64,000 nt of DNA from Ceratopteris richardii (GCA_020310875.1 MU260055.1:121001-185000); one strand, 5' to 3'; positions 1 to 12,290 are shown, counted from the first letter of the stretch. The notes: generated from the letters alone by a model not told the origin. Made by a program: numbers and translations.

Positions 1-744
1 TAGCATCCAAGAAACTCAACAAAGGCTAAAGGGAACAATCTCTCACAGGCATAAGGGACAAGAATCAGCAAGGGTCCCGACTTCTGAGCATAACTTTTAC
101 AGGTATCAACATGTTCTTTGACACTGAATCCATGATGACAATCATGTATGCAACATTATCGTAAGCCAATGGTTCCTTCAAATGAAGATAACAAAGGTTC
201 ATGCATCAGTGCAACTATTAGCTATGTTCTTATCGTGCATATTCTGAGGGGAAATGAATTAGGCAGGTGTGATCTCTTCAAACACCTTTCCTATTAAAAT
301 TCTTTATTTTTCTTCAATTGAGAATAACTGTCTGCACAGTATTCCGTCCAGATTATTTTCTGATAGAAGTGAGAAAATTTTCTGCTTAGCAGAAGTCCCA
401 GAAATGTGTGATGCAGGGCCATGATGTGATGCCTCTTTAAAACTTGGGGAGATATATATCATGAGAGCATTTTTAGTTATCTGCTGAAAAGTGAAAGCTG
501 TCTGATATTCACAATTCCCCTGAAAATAGGCAGGTATATACCAAAACAGCTTATGTAGCTTGAATGTGATTTTGACCTTGTAAGTGTACATGAAATTTTA
601 AGTATTTAGTTATATTAAAGATGGCAATTAATTATAAGTTGTCCCTTTTGCAATCACAGAGCCATGTAGGCGGCAGAAAAAATTCAGGGAGTTTTCTGAT
701 TGAAAACACTGTGATCATGAGATATTTTGGGAAAACATCTTTAT
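1..744. other. non-coding stretch, no gene recognised
   Basis: No reading frame here resembles a known family, and no LTR ends or primer sites were found. The short open frame near 304-591 on the minus strand has no recognisable domain and is probably chance. Confidence 0.5.
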
Positions 745-1481
745 GATTAAGATCAAGGTGACTAATATGATCCATGCTTTGCTTGCATGCAGAAATCTCT
801 TCAGGACATTCTTCTCATAGCTGCTGGAGAACCCTAATTTCCAAGCTAGATGAGGTCAATGTTTGATTGTTGATGGTAATATATGATCTTTGTGAGCCTA
901 GCCATTAGGTTAAGTAAGACATAAACGTTCGGGCCATTGGGTTGCCATTCAAGGCAAAAAAATAAAGGCCTTGTGTTGCTGCATAGTTTCCCCATATAAA
1001 TTTAATGGGGGGAGTGTAGAGAGGGGCTTTTCACCTTTTGCATGGTACGAGGGGCCTATCTCCACGACCCGTAGTGCCGAGATAGTGGGACGTCTGGTCC
1101 TGGAGATATTGTCGAATTATATATGTTCTTGACTATTTTGTCTTTCCCGACTACATTTATCTATATCGGCTCCAATTGTAAAAGTTATATAAGCATGGCT
1201 CATGTATAGCTCTACATAACATTGCACACTAATAAGCCCTTCATCTAGAGTACATAGCATTGCACACTAGTAAGCTGTAAGCTGTTTATTTAAAGTCTAT
1301 CTAGATCGCCATCTAAGCTCCATATTGGGAGCGCACGTGTGGACAACACCATCTTTGTAGCTGCATTGCTCTTGGAAATTCAAGAATTTGTGTTCTTTAT
1401 CTCTCGGTCTTCGTCTCTTCTTGTCTGGATGTTTCTTAACTCTGTCTACTAGTCTATTTCACTGTGCTATTTTTTCTTACA
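745..1481 (+). repeat. solo-type LTR, Copia family C
   Basis: This stretch is the reverse complement of the LTRs at 20248-20884 and 25208-25917, with scattered differences. Shared landmarks are the run ending in GTGGAACCCTAA-like sequence near 820, AATGGGGGGAGTG near 1005, and the terminal TTTTTTCTTACA ending at 1481. No TGGTATCAGAGC-type primer site follows the right end, and no family C coding sequence is attached. It is therefore best read as a solo or truncated LTR. The left boundary is approximate because the first part is diverged. Confidence 0.7.
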
Positions 1482-1734
1482 TATATGCATGGGAGAGTTT
1501 GACTATCTCCAAATCATTAGAGAAAGAAATTAACTCAGTTCATAAGAAACCTAGGAGGGTATAGTTAAGTCAAAGTCTTAGAGGATTAAAAGGGAGATAT
1601 CTCTCAAGATGTCTAATCTACGAGCGAAGTGGACAATCTAGACAATAAGAGCTTGATAATTAGCTTAGTGGTTTCAAACAACTTTGTAAAGAAGGTAGGA
1701 TTTGGTGAGAACAAAGGAAATGAGAAAGCGACTT

Positions 1735-3008
1735 GGAACTCATGTATAAGGAAGTGCCAAGCTATGTGGAATCAATCCACAAAGGGAAGTAAGCCCAAAG
1801 ATTTACGAAAAGCTTCAAACTTCTCCCTAGGCAGAGCCTTTGTGAAAAGGTCTACAATCTTCTCCTCTGTAGGCACATATGCCAAACTGATCTCTCTAGC
1901 AGAGAGCCTCTCCCTAACATAATGATAGTGCACCTCAAATTTCTTAGCGCAATCATGGAACATAGGGTTCCTCGCAACTGCTAATGCACTATGATGGTCA
2001 ATGAAGATGGTGGTGGCAAAAGATTGACCAATACCCAAATCAGCCATCTGAGCCAAACACACTCAACATTCATCATTGAAAGCTACCCTATACTCAGCCT
2101 CACAACTAAAAGTGGCCATAGTAGGTTGCTTCTTGCTCAACCAAGATGTACATGAGCTACCAAGCAAGAAGCAAAAACCACTGGTAGACACACGAGTGTC
2201 ATAGCGACCAGCCTAGTCAGATTCAGAAAAAGCATCTACATTTGGCGGTAGTGATCCCCCCTTGGGGAAAAACAATCCAAGTAGTCGGGTGCCACTCAAG
2301 TAGCCAAAGATTGGCTTAACTGCTTGCCAATGCTTGACACCTAGGCAATGCATAAATCTACTCATTTGTGAGACAACAAACTAAATATTTGGTCGAGTAA
2401 TGCATAAGTAAATCAAGCATCCAATAGCCTATTGATAGAGAACAGCATCAAATGCATCTCCAACATCATGAAGACTCAACTATAAACATGTTTCCATAGG
2501 AGTGGTAATAGGTTTACAATCTTCAAGGCCAAAATGCTGCAATAAATGTGTCAATAATGTGACACAAAGCTATTCCACCATCAACTTGCATAAATTGAAT
2601 GCCCAAATAATGATGCAAATGCCCCAAATTTAACATCTCAAAATCAGCAATATGCTTGTCGTGAGGACCACTGAGCATCATGTCATCAACATAAACAATG
2701 AAGATTAGAAGCACATCATTTGCACACTTAACATATAAGGTCCTCTCGATTGGATTGACCTCAAAACCATGTGCAACAAGGTAGGCATGTATCTTTTCAT
2801 ACCATGTACATGGTGCTTGCTTCAAACCATATAATGCCTTTTTCAACCTACCCACTTTGTTTTCATGCCCTTTTTGCACAAAACCACGGGGCTTAAAAAC
2901 ATACACTTCTTCATGCAACTCACCATTCAAAATGTAGTTTTAATGTCCAACTTATGTATGTTCAAACCATGATGAGCTGCAAGTGCATAGATGCTATGAA
3001 CAATAGTC
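1735..3008 (-). pseudogene. Copia family D pol fragment (RT to RNase H), decayed
   Basis: Minus-strand translation gives Copia reverse transcriptase from 2930 down to 2523, with YGLKQAP and the catalytic block YVDDMML. The RNase H end follows at 2062-1772, with the Copia-typical FEVHYHYVRERL and VDLFTKALP. Stops and frameshifts separate the blocks. Order and wording match the better preserved family D element at 12660-13953, including the segment around 1750 that repeats near 12680. No LTR lies at the low end. The high end stops abruptly near 3008, where it abuts a family D 3' end in the opposite orientation, so this is a rearranged relic and not a complete element. Confidence 0.8.
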
Positions 3009-3262
3009 ATTCACTACATCACTCCCAGGGGAGATTTGTTGATATATTTAGATAGCGATGTGTGAACGTACTAGGACCCTCGGGGCACTTTTTTCCCTCG
3101 TTAGGAGGTTTTTCCCCCTAGCTTGTATATATTCCTATGACGCTAAGGGGTCACTTATCTTTGTACATTCTCTTGGTAATACATTCAGTATTGTGTGTTG
3201 TGCTCCAAGTTTCTCCTTCTTTTTTTTGTGCTGTTTGCGTGCTTCCACAAACCTCAAACTCG
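3008..3262 (+). repeat. Copia family D 3' end: PPT plus LTR, inverted relative to its neighbour
   Basis: This is the reverse complement of 12399-12655. A short purine tract CAGGGGAGA near 3018-3028 precedes TGTTGATATATTTAGATAG at about 3031, and the match runs to the CCTCAAACTC near 3255. The last few bases of the expected LTR end (CAACA) are altered. The pol fragment directly to the left is in the opposite orientation, which a normal element cannot produce. Confidence 0.75.
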
Positions 3263-3937
3263 ATTCAAATTGATCTTGTGGAGTTGAGATGGAATCACTT
3301 TATCACATAATCCAACTTGAATTTGGGTCATGACCTTCTCAAAGCTTGTCTTTATAGATGCTACATGTCCTTGATGGTTTCTAAATACTTTGCAACCTCC
3401 AAGCTCTTTTCCACAAACATCATTATCTTAAATGAATACTCTATCCTTGTTTCATTGAATATGCCTTGCTAGGATGGCATGACTTCATGGTTTCATGTTT
3501 AGCTCTCAATGTTCTCTCTATGTTTGATGTGATATCAATGCTATCTAGACTTCTTCATTTTGATTAGGGGCTTTCTTGATGTGATGCTAAATTCATGTGT
3601 TGAAAGCCACCTGGGCTATTTTCATGAGGACTCAAAAGAAAATTAGTAGGATTAAAAGAAAAGGAAGGGATATTATTCACCATGGCTAGTCATCTTGAGA
3701 AGAGGGTGAAGAAAGGAAAAAAATTGAGCTTCTATCCAAATCAACTAAGATCAAAAGTAAGCTAAGATAAATAGAGGAACTAAAATTTTGAGATTTGTAG
3801 CTTATCTCTGAAAATTGGTAGGTGAGAAAACCAGATAGAGCTAGCATAAAGATATGTGAAATTTTGGAGAAGAATTAGATCTAAAAAATTTTCCAAATGA
3901 TGAACGAGAAGGAAGAAATTGAATCGGTATCCTGAGA
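3263..3937. other. no gene recognised
   Basis: AT-rich sequence with purine-rich stretches near 3640-3960. No reading frame or repeat boundary could be supported. Confidence 0.4.
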
Positions 3938-4240
3938 GAACTTGGAGAAGCTTGAGGGAGGTGGAAAAGTGAGTTTCAAAGTGATGAAGTTTGGTCTAGC
4001 CAACCAACACAAGACTAGCCCTTGAGCTTTACGAGAGTCAAATAGACCTTATAGAAATGCGATTAGCGCAATAAAATCCATTATGCACTTTGGAACATCA
4101 ATAAGAAAGAGCTGATACAAACATATAATTTTACACTCTGGATAGCTCAAAAAATCTATCTTTGGATGAAAAACTCAACTTCAAATGCTTAGAGTAGCCA
4201 ACATGATAAAAGTTGGAAACATTCCTTTTGGAGTAATGTT
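3938..4240 (-). repeat. left arm (outer part) of family A LTR-like inverted repeat
   Basis: The sequence is an imperfect reverse complement of about 11985-12288. Landmarks are GAGAACTTGGAGAAGCTTGAGGG-like sequence against CCTCCCTAAAGCTTCTCCAAG, and CTCAAAAAATCTATCTTTGG against its complement near 12060. The arm is cut at 4240 by Copia B and continues at 10536. Beyond 3938 similarity to the right arm stops, consistent with an LTR end. Confidence 0.7.
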
Positions 4241-5300
4241 TGTGAGAAGAGATAGTGATACAGTCCAAAGATGAGGTTGGTGTTTCAAAAACCTACTCTA
4301 CACATGCCAATATTACTTCAGGGATACTTAGTAGACACTTTGAGCTTGCTAATAAAGCATTAATATCTCCTTGGTGCTTAAGAAGATCATTCTCAAATTG
4401 ATTGATCAAAATAGTTGACTTGACACAAAATAGATGATAAAAAACTTGCTATTTTGGGATGGAAAGCATTCTGGAATTTCACTCAGAGCTCACAACTTGC
4501 TAAGAATTGATAAGAGAAACTTTGCACAAATTCAATTGAATATATGATGAATCTAAAGCAACAAAATTGATGAATTTTAATGGAATATAATTAGAGAAAT
4601 CAATTTAGGAACATTGGGGTGTCATCCCGACTTTTGAGGAATAGTCTGCATACATACATAGGTCACTTCAAACTGATGTAGCTCTTAGAACAAGGATCCA
4701 AATGTGAAGAAAATTGAGGTAAAGCAAATAGACTTATCACTTTAGCTATAACAATTTAAATCATTTCAAAAGAGTAAGTATACAAAGAAAGCAATGATTA
4801 AAGTTGATTGAAAAACACAATGTAAACTTGAGACAACAGTTGAAGTAGACTCCAAAGATGATCTAAGAAATCAATTTGTATTGCACATACAGTGCATGAA
4901 TGGATTGGGCATGAAGCATGGGAAGGAGGAGCATAATGTGTGCTTGAATGATCATTCAAATCTTGACTATAATCACCTCTAATTCTAGCACAAAAGTTTG
5001 CTCTAATCCACAACTTTCTTTATGTGTTTTTATAGAGAAATTTGAATTCAAACTTGGTGGGATTCCACCTAAAAGTTCCTCTATGGTAGAGGAATCTCAT
5101 CTAATTGGCTTCTCCTACTTTAATTCCATGATTTACACCTAACAAGATCACATGATTCTCTTCTCCCTTTTACATTTGGAGATTTCACTTTCCTATTTTT
5201 ACAAGTGATAGTTCTTGTGATATCTCTCATTGAGAGTACATAGAAAGTCATTACATAAATGATTTTAATCAAGCACTAGGCTTGGCAAAATGCACCAATA
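4241..5300 (-). repeat. Copia B 3' LTR
   Basis: It begins TGTGAGAAGAGATAGTG on the plus strand and ends TGCACCAATA. It pairs with 9480-10535 over its full length. The element-sense 5' terminus reads TATTGG where TG would be expected, a mutated end. Confidence 0.88.
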
Positions 5301-5312
5301 GCTCCCCCTTAA
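5301..5312 (-). other. Copia B polypurine tract
   Basis: Plus-strand GCTCCCCCTTAA reads TTAAGGGGGAGC in element sense, directly against the 3' LTR, the usual plus-strand priming site. Confidence 0.8.
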
Positions 5313-5329
5313 GCCTAGCATGCTTGAGT

Positions 5330-6929
5330 CTTCATTCCTCTTTGATTTCCATCAATCCAATCATGCCTTTGAATCTGCTTAGCTTGATACCATCCAATGG
5401 CTTGGTCAACATATCTGCACATTGAAGATTAGTAGATACATAGGACAAGTGAATGTCCTTGATTAATAATTTTTCTCTTACATAATGATAGTGGAATTCA
5501 ATATGCTTGGTTCTAGCATGATAAACAGGATTAGCTGCTAAGTGAAGTGAGCTAGTATTATCACCAAAGATATGAGGAGTTGAGGTATGTTAACCCAACT
5601 CTGAGTATAAAAACTTCAACCACATTGCTTCTTGTGTTGCATTGGACAATCCTTTGTACTTAGCTTTAGTAGATGATAGAGAAACAATTTGTTGCTTCTT
5701 TGAAGACCATGAGATTAACTTTGAACCTGCAAAAGAGAAATAACCTGATGTACTCTTCCTATCATCCTTAGATCCAGCCCAATCTGAATCTAAGTAGAGT
5801 TTGAGATCAATTTTTGAGGTGAAGGGGTAGAAAAGTCCTTCATTGATTGTGCCCTTCAAGTATTTGAGCACTCTCTTGGCTGCTTCCATATGTGGCTTCC
5901 TTGGCTTATGCATGAATTGACTGAGTATGCTAACACTATAGCATATGTCCACCCTTGTGAGAGTTGCATAGTTCAAGCTTCCTACCAAGCTTTGATAGCT
6001 TGTGATGTCCTCAATGAATTCTCCTTCATAAGCACTTAGCTTATGGTTCATCTCCATGGGTGTACCTGCACACTTAGTGTTTTCCATTTTGAATTTAGAA
6101 AGCATGTCGAGTACATACTTCCTTTGAGTGATGTAGATAATAGAATGTGTATAAATGAGTTCAAGTCCAAGGAAATATGTGAGAGGTCCAAGATCACTGA
6201 TCTTGAATTCATCCTTCATTCAACCTTTACCTGCTTGATTCCATTGATGTCATTCCCTGTAATTATTATATCATCAACATATACACATAGATATATAACT
6301 TTTGATCCATTCTGTTTTATGAATAAAGATGTATCTGCATTGCTAGCCTTGAAACTTTGATCCTACAAATAGGTTACCAACCTATGATTCCAAGCTCTTG
6401 AGCTTGTTTCAATCCATACAGAGCCTTCTTTAGTTTGCACACATAATTGGGGTGATATGCATCCTCATAGCTAGGTGGTTGTGCCATATAAACTTCTTCT
6501 AAAATCCATCCATTTAGAAATGCATTTTTTTACATCTAGTTGATATAGTTTCCAATTCCTAGATGTAGCAATGCTAACACGTACTCTAATGGTAGGCATT
6601 TTAGCTACAGGTGAGAAGGTTTCTTCATAGTCTATTCCATGGGTTTGAGCAAACCCTTAAGTTACTAACCTTGCCTTATGCCTATTGATACTACCATCTA
6701 AATTCTTCTTAACTTTATAAATCCATCTTGATCCAATTACCTTCATTAATGGTTTTCTTGGAGCAAGTTCCCATGTGTCATTATCCACGATAGATTCCAT
6801 TTCTTCATTCATTGCTTCTCTCCATTCCTTCTTGCTTTGATCTTCTTCATAGGATGTAGGTTCTTCATGCTTGAGATCCTTGGCGATGTAGATTGAGTGC
6901 TTTGTAACCAAGGGATATATCAAACCCAT
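5330..6929 (-). pseudogene. Copia B reverse transcriptase and RNase H
   Basis: The N-terminal reverse transcriptase block at 6929-6657 carries WKEAMNEEM-like sequence and GSRWIYKVK. The catalytic YVDDIIITGND lies near 6300-6240 in a second frame. The C-terminal part (6219-5590) contains FKISDLGPLTYFLG, DICYSVSILSQFM and the RNase H blocks LYLDSDWAG and STSGYF. Similarity continues below 5590 past a stop (HARTKHIEFHYHYVREKL, then ADMLTKPL) down to about 5330. Frames change near 6220, 6370 and 6650 and stops interrupt the chain, so no full protein can be made. Domain order after integrase is that of Ty1/Copia. Confidence 0.88.
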
Positions 6930-7932
6930 ATCTTTTTGGCTTCTTCTTTTCTCTCATTGACCTTCTGATTGGTTGTAGAGAGCTTTCTAGTCCTTCATTT
7001 AACTCTTCCATTTTAGCTTTCCCTTTGTTCTTTCATAGCTTCAATTTCTCCAATTATGTTATGTCATCTTCAGAATCACTATCTTCAAGTTGCTTTGGCT
7101 TCTTTGTTGGAAGAGATGGAAAGTCCTCTTCCAAGTCATATGGTAGCTTCACCTTCCTGTCATCATCAAACCAAGATTTATTTTCATCGAAGACTACATC
7201 CCTACTAACTAGGAAACCTTTGTTAGTGGGATTGTACAATTTGTAACCCTTTTGATTTTGAACATATCCTATAAACACACACTTCTCTACTTTGGGATCT
7301 AATTTCCCTCTTACTTGAGAAAGGAATATGAGCATAGGCTAAACATCCAAAGATCTTGCAATGCTCTAGGCTTGGTCTTCTTCCATGCCACACTTCATAT
7401 GGAGCCATACCATCTAAGGATTTAGATGGGAGTCTGTTCATAAGGTATCTGGCTGTTGATACATCCTCTGCCCAAAGGTAATTAGGTAGGGTTTTCTAAT
7501 TTATCATAGATCTAGCTGCTTCAACTATGTTCTTGTTTCTCGTTTTTGCTATTCCATTGAGTTCAGGAGTGCACCTGGTTGTTACCTCTCTTTTGATGCC
7601 TCTTTCTTGAAGGAAAGCATCAAATTCATTTGAGAACTATTCTCCACCACCATCTGATATGAGTCTCTTGAGACATTTCCCTGTTTGATTCTCTACAAGT
7701 GCAAGATATCTTTTGAAACAATTGAAAACTTCATCTTTATGTTTCATGAAGTATAAGATTGTCCACCTACTACAATCATCAATAAAAGATATATAATATT
7801 TTGAACCCTAAATGGAGGGTTCTTTGCTTGGACCCCACACATCTGTGTGTACAAGTTCCAATAGCTCTTGATGTATGTAGCTTTTCCTATTGAAGGGTTG
7901 TCTATGTGCCTTGCAAAATTAATAGGCTCCAC
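6930..7932 (-). pseudogene. Copia B integrase (C-terminal part)
   Basis: Blocks typical of Copia integrase C-termini are visible: LDGMAPYEVWHGRRPS and KIFGCLAYAH (7441-7300), then KCVFIGYVQNQKGYKLYNP and SRDVVFDE (7335-7170). The region 7932-7500 holds degraded core integrase sequence. The remnant is frameshifted near 7330 and 7440. Confidence 0.85.
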
Positions 7933-7948
7933 ACTTGTAGATCATATG

Positions 7949-8491
7949 CTACTTTGTGATGTTGGGCAATCCAAATACACTTTGATCCCTACATATTTGT
8001 TTTAAAGTTCTTTCACCAATATGAGCAAGCCTTTTATGCCATACCTCTAATTCAGAGAGTGTTTGAGATCCATAGCTAAACAATGTTATGCTCTTGGTAT
8101 CTTCTACTTCAAATGTGAAGAGTCTTCCTGTATTTTCTCCTTTAGCTATCCTTCTGAATCCTTGCTTTGGGTCTTCCACATAGGCTCCATGTCTTGTGAA
8201 TCTGACCTGCAATCCTTTCTCCGCAATTTGTGGAACACTTATCAAATTCTTAGTTATTATAGGCACATACAATACCTTACTCAATAGATTCATATTCCCA
8301 TCTAATGTCTTGACATCACCTATCTTTTCCACTGAGTGCCTTGTATCATCTCCTGTCTGCACTTCATGTTTATTCTTGGGATCTTCAAAGTTAGAGAGCA
8401 ATGCTATATTTCTTGATACATGATTGGAGCATCTTGAGTCAATATAAAAGACATGATCATCATCCTTACACTGCTTCAGTGATAAGTTCAT
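7949..8491 (-). pseudogene. Copia B protease and GAG-pre-integrase domain
   Basis: This is an open stretch of 180 codons. It starts with the aspartic protease block FYIDSRCSNHVS, where the usual D-S-G-C reads D-S-R-C, so the catalytic glycine is lost. NLISVPQIAEKG follows. The integrase-preceding domain ends in LEVWHKRLAHIGERTLKQI, which carries the first histidines of the integrase zinc site. It continues into the integrase remnant at 7932. Confidence 0.88.
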
Positions 8492-8552
8492 GAGAAGAAG
8501 TGAGTCTTCTTGACTTTGATCCTCAGTATAATTTTTGTAGTCCTTCCTTCCT

Positions 8553-9466
8553 CTATATCCATTTTAGATAGTTGTTATTGTTGTTATGATAGTTCTTGTT
8601 ATATTCTCCGTTATATCTGCCTCTGTTTGATCCATAGCCACCTCTGTTGAATCCTCTTCCTCTCAAATTTCTTGGATTCTTGTAACACTCTTCAGTAGTG
8701 TGATTAGAGTAACCACATATGTTGCAAGGTTGAGATGTTTGATGTCTCCCCCTACCTTGCTTTTCTCCTCTGCCTCTACCTCTAGCTTTTCCTCTTCCTG
8801 TAAAGTTAGCTAGCATTATTAGAGTATAAGACAGAAAATTGATTACCTCTTGAGGATTCACCATTTTTGTTTAGCTTTGCTTCATGTGTGAAGAGTTGGC
8901 CCATCAGAGTATTGAGGTCTGATACCTGCATGTCCATGTATAGATCCATGGCAATTGTGAATGATTCCCACTTGTCATCAACTTTAATGCCATTGATGAT
9001 TTTCCTTATGATTTTCTCTTCTTCAATCACCTCTTCAATTCTTCCTAATTGATCAGAGATCTCCTTCATCTTTGTGACATAATCAGTCACACTTTGCTTG
9101 GGGTTTTTCTTCAATGTAATGAACCCCATCCATAACTGATTCTTCCTTGCTCCAGTATTTGAAGAGAAGAAGGAAGCTAGTGCATTCTAGGTCTCCCTTG
9201 AGGTCTTGCATCCTTTCACATGAGGCAATAGAAAATAAGAGATTGATTTTAGAATATAGGACCTGGCTAATGCATCCTTTGAACACCAACTTGTGAGTCT
9301 CTCTTACTCTTCAAATGATGGTTGCCCTTTGCTTCTCACTGTTGGCATGACTTCATCTTCAGATATGTATCCAAAGAGATTTCTTCCTTGAAGGTAGGTG
9401 GGTAGTTGTTCCTATCCAATTTGTCAATGGTAGAAGGAAAACCATCTCCCATATTGAGTTAACTAT
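8553..9466 (-). pseudogene. Copia B gag
   Basis: The capsid-like helical region (9289-8870) contains MGFITLKKNPKQSVTDYVTKMK and ISDQLGRIEEVIEEE, typical of the UBN2-type Copia gag. A Gly/Arg/Asn-rich stretch and one zinc knuckle, CNICGYSNHTTEEC (CX2CX4HX4C), follow at 8864-8560. The N-terminal part above 9289 is broken by stops. The gag sits directly inside the primer site, as expected. Confidence 0.88.
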
Positions 9467-9478
9467 GCTTTGATACCA
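9467..9478 (-). other. Copia B primer-binding site (tRNA-iMet type)
   Basis: Plus-strand GCTTTGATACCA reads TGGTATCAAAGC in element sense, one base inside the 5' LTR. It matches the common Copia initiator-Met primer site except at one or two positions. Confidence 0.88.
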
Positions 9479-9479
9479 A

Positions 9480-10535
9480 TGTGAGAAGAGATGGTGATAC
9501 AGTCCAAAGATGAGGTTGGTATTGCAAAAACTTGCTCTATACCTGCCAATATTACTTCAGGGATACTTAGTAGACACTTTGAGCTTGCTAATAAAGCATT
9601 AATATCTCCTTAGTGCTTTGGAAGATCATTCTCAAATTGATTGATCAAAATAGATGACTGACACAAAACAGATGATAAAAAACTTGCTATTTTGGGATGG
9701 AAAGCACTCTGGAATTTCACTTAGAGCTCACAACCTCCTAAGAATTGATAAGAGAGACTTTGCACACATTCAATTGAATATATGATGACTCTAAAGCAAC
9801 AAATTTGATGAATTTTAATGGACTATATTTAGAGAAATCAATTTTGGAACATTGGGATGTCATCCCAACTTTTTAAGAATAGTGTGCCTACATACATATG
9901 TCACTTCAAAGTGATGTACCTCTTAGAACAAAGATCCAATGTGAAGAAAATTAAGATGAAGAAAAAGACTTATCATTTTAGCTATACCAATTTAAATTAT
10001 TTCAAAAGAGTAAGAACACAAAGAGAAAGCAATGATCAAAGGTGACTAAAAAACACAATGTGAACCTGAGACAACAATTGAAGTTGACTCAAAGATGATC
10101 TAAGAAATCAATCTTTATTGCACATATAGTACATGAATTGATTGGGAATGAAGCATGGGAAGGAGGAGCACAATGTGCTTCAATGATGGTCCAAATCGCG
10201 ACTATAATATCCTCTAGTTCTAGCACAAAAGTCTACTCTAATCAGCGACTTTCTTAATGTGTTTTTATAGAAAAATTTGAATTTAAACTTGGTGGGATTC
10301 CACCTAAAAGTTCGTCTATCATAGGGGAATCTCATCTAATTGACTTCTCCCACTTTAATTCCATGATTTTCACCTAACAAGGTCACGGGATTCTCTTCTC
10401 CCTTTTACATTTGGAGATTTCACTTTTCTATTTTTACAAGGGATAGTTCTTGTGATATCTCTCATTGAGAGTACATAGAAAGTCATTACACAAATGATTT
10501 TAATCAAGAACTAGGCTTGGAAAAATGCACCAAAA
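9480..10535 (-). repeat. Copia B 5' LTR
   Basis: Partner of 4241-5300, starting TGTGAGAAGAGATGGTG on the plus strand and ending TGCACCAAAA, followed by the target-site duplication ATGTT. Confidence 0.88.
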
Positions 10536-10962
10536 ATGTTATAAAAAGGGTTGAGTTATTAGAATAAATAATCAAGATATGCTCCTAGAATAAACTTAAC
10601 GCTAAATAGAAGTGTCCTCGATTTTTTAGGACTGCGTAGAGATAGACCTCGAGCCCTTAAATTGTAGATTGCTCAAAATTACTGAGGTAAATGCTCTCAA
10701 AATTAAGACACATAACCTAGAGAGTGATATCTTTCAAATGAATACTCAATCATACAATTTGACGCTTTGTAGATAGAGAACTAGCCTTTGCAAAATTACT
10801 CGAGTTGAAGAAGATGATGCAAAAATTGGAGTAGAGCAAAGTAGATGATCAAAGCATATATTCAACTTAATTTAAAAGTATTCGTGAGTATTTATATAAA
10901 ATCTCATGAAGCTTTCCACACCTCTTCTTCCATAAATTCGAATTTGAATCTAGGCGGGCTAA
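10536..10962 (-). repeat. left arm (inner part) of family A LTR-like inverted repeat
   Basis: Continues the arm interrupted by Copia B. It matches the reverse complement of about 11520-11965. Clear blocks are TTGAAGAAGATGATGCAAAA near 10805 against its complement near 11670, and AATAAACTTAACGCTAAATAG near 10590 against 11900. Identity is moderate, so the two arms are old. Confidence 0.72.
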
Positions 10963-11519
10963 AGGAATCATTGGTGACTCCATCCAAGCTAAGTCTTTTT
11001 TGCTTTGACATGGATTCTCTAACCTCAACCAACTCAAACCTTTTGATCAATTCACCCAAAACATATGCCCACGTTCAATACAACCATGCCTTAACTCTTG
11101 AAATACTCATGATGCATTTACATCTATGAGTATTCATAAGGGAGGAGGTTCCCAAAATATCTCTAGAATTATGTGATTTGAATTCATGGTTTTCTTTCTT
11201 GGATGTGTTAGTTTAACAAGCTTGCATCATGTTTGGAAGAACTTGCTCTATTCAAAAGTTCACAATTGGAAAATGTCATATCACTTGAACCTTCATCAAT
11301 AATCATTTTATATATTTCATAAGGATCATTTGTGGATCATTTATTAATGTAAAAGTCTAGAGTTTTATTATTGTAAAAGGATAAAGGAAAAGGCCAATTT
11401 TCCACAAGTTTGAAGGTTAATGAGATTTGCAATTCAATTAGTCATCAAATCTAAATCAAATTAGATCTCCAATTTTTCTAGATTGTAAGAAATTGCTCTT
11501 TTCATCACAACAATCTAAC
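10963..11519. other. spacer between the inverted arms, no gene recognised
   Basis: AT-rich sequence between the two family A arms. It may include the undetermined 5' part of one or both LTRs (a TGTTAGTTTAACAAG stretch lies near 11205), but no matching partner was found. Confidence 0.4.
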
Positions 11520-12288
11520 CACCTTGATTCAAATTTGAGTTTATGGAAGACAAGGCATGGAAAGTTTCATAAGAGTCTATATAAAGACTCACAAATACTT
11601 CTACATTAAGTTGATTCAATATACACATGATTTGATAATCTACTTTGGTTTACTCCAATTTTTGCATCATCTTCTTCAACTCGGGTAATCTTGCAAAGGT
11701 TGGTTCTCTCTCTACAAAGATCCAAATTGGATGACTAAGAATTTATTGGAAAGAATTGGAAAGATATGGATATGATTATCTAGTTTATGTGTACAAAGTT
11801 TAAGAGAATTTGGTTTAATAGATTTTGAGCAATCAGCAATTTAAGGTTTCAGGGTCTATCTTTGCACAACCTTGAAAAATCAGGGACACCTCTATTCAGT
11901 GTTAAGTTTATTCCAGGATCATATCTTGCTTCTTTATTCTAATCTTGTGCATTTTAGATACTAAACTTTATGTTTAAAGTTCATCCAAAAAGAAATTTTT
12001 GCAATTGTATTCATGTTGGCTATTCTGAGCATTTGAAGTTGAGTGTTTTATCCAAAGATAACAAGTTTTTTGAGCTACTCAAAGTGCAAACTTATCTGTT
12101 TTGTATTAGATCTTTCTCATTGATGTTCCAAAGTACGTAGTGGATTTGATTGCACCAATCACATTTCTATAAGGTCTATTTGACTCTCAAAAATCTCAAG
12201 GGTTGGTCCTGTGCTGGTTGGTTTGGACCAAACTTCATCACTTGAAAATTCACTTTTCCACCTCCCTAAAGCTTCTCCAAGTTCTCTA
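11520..12288 (+). repeat. Copia A 5' LTR (right arm of the inverted repeat)
   Basis: Imperfect reverse complement of the left arm (3938-4240 plus 10536-10962). It is followed at once by a Copia primer-like site and a plus-strand gag start, so it is read as the 5' LTR of a plus-strand element. The left boundary is approximate. Confidence 0.68.
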
Positions 12289-12290
12289 AG

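Larger units (their letters stand above)
4241..10535 (-). mobile_element. Copia B, complete but decayed LTR retrotransposon
   Basis: A Ty1/Copia element inserted on the minus strand into the left family A arm. It has two LTRs of about 1.06 kb, a 5-bp target-site duplication ATGTT (4236-4240 and 10536-10540), a tRNA-iMet-type primer site next to the right LTR, and a polypurine tract next to the left LTR. Inside, in minus-strand order, are gag with a zinc knuckle, protease, integrase, reverse transcriptase and RNase H. Many stops and frameshifts and visible LTR divergence show it is no longer autonomous. Confidence 0.92.

Noticed and set aside
304..591. 95-codon minus-strand frame
   Set aside because: No recognisable domain or codon pattern; treated as chance.
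10845..11129. 94-codon plus-strand frame
   Set aside because: It lies mostly in the LTR-like left arm of family A, and the reverse-complement partner does not keep the frame.
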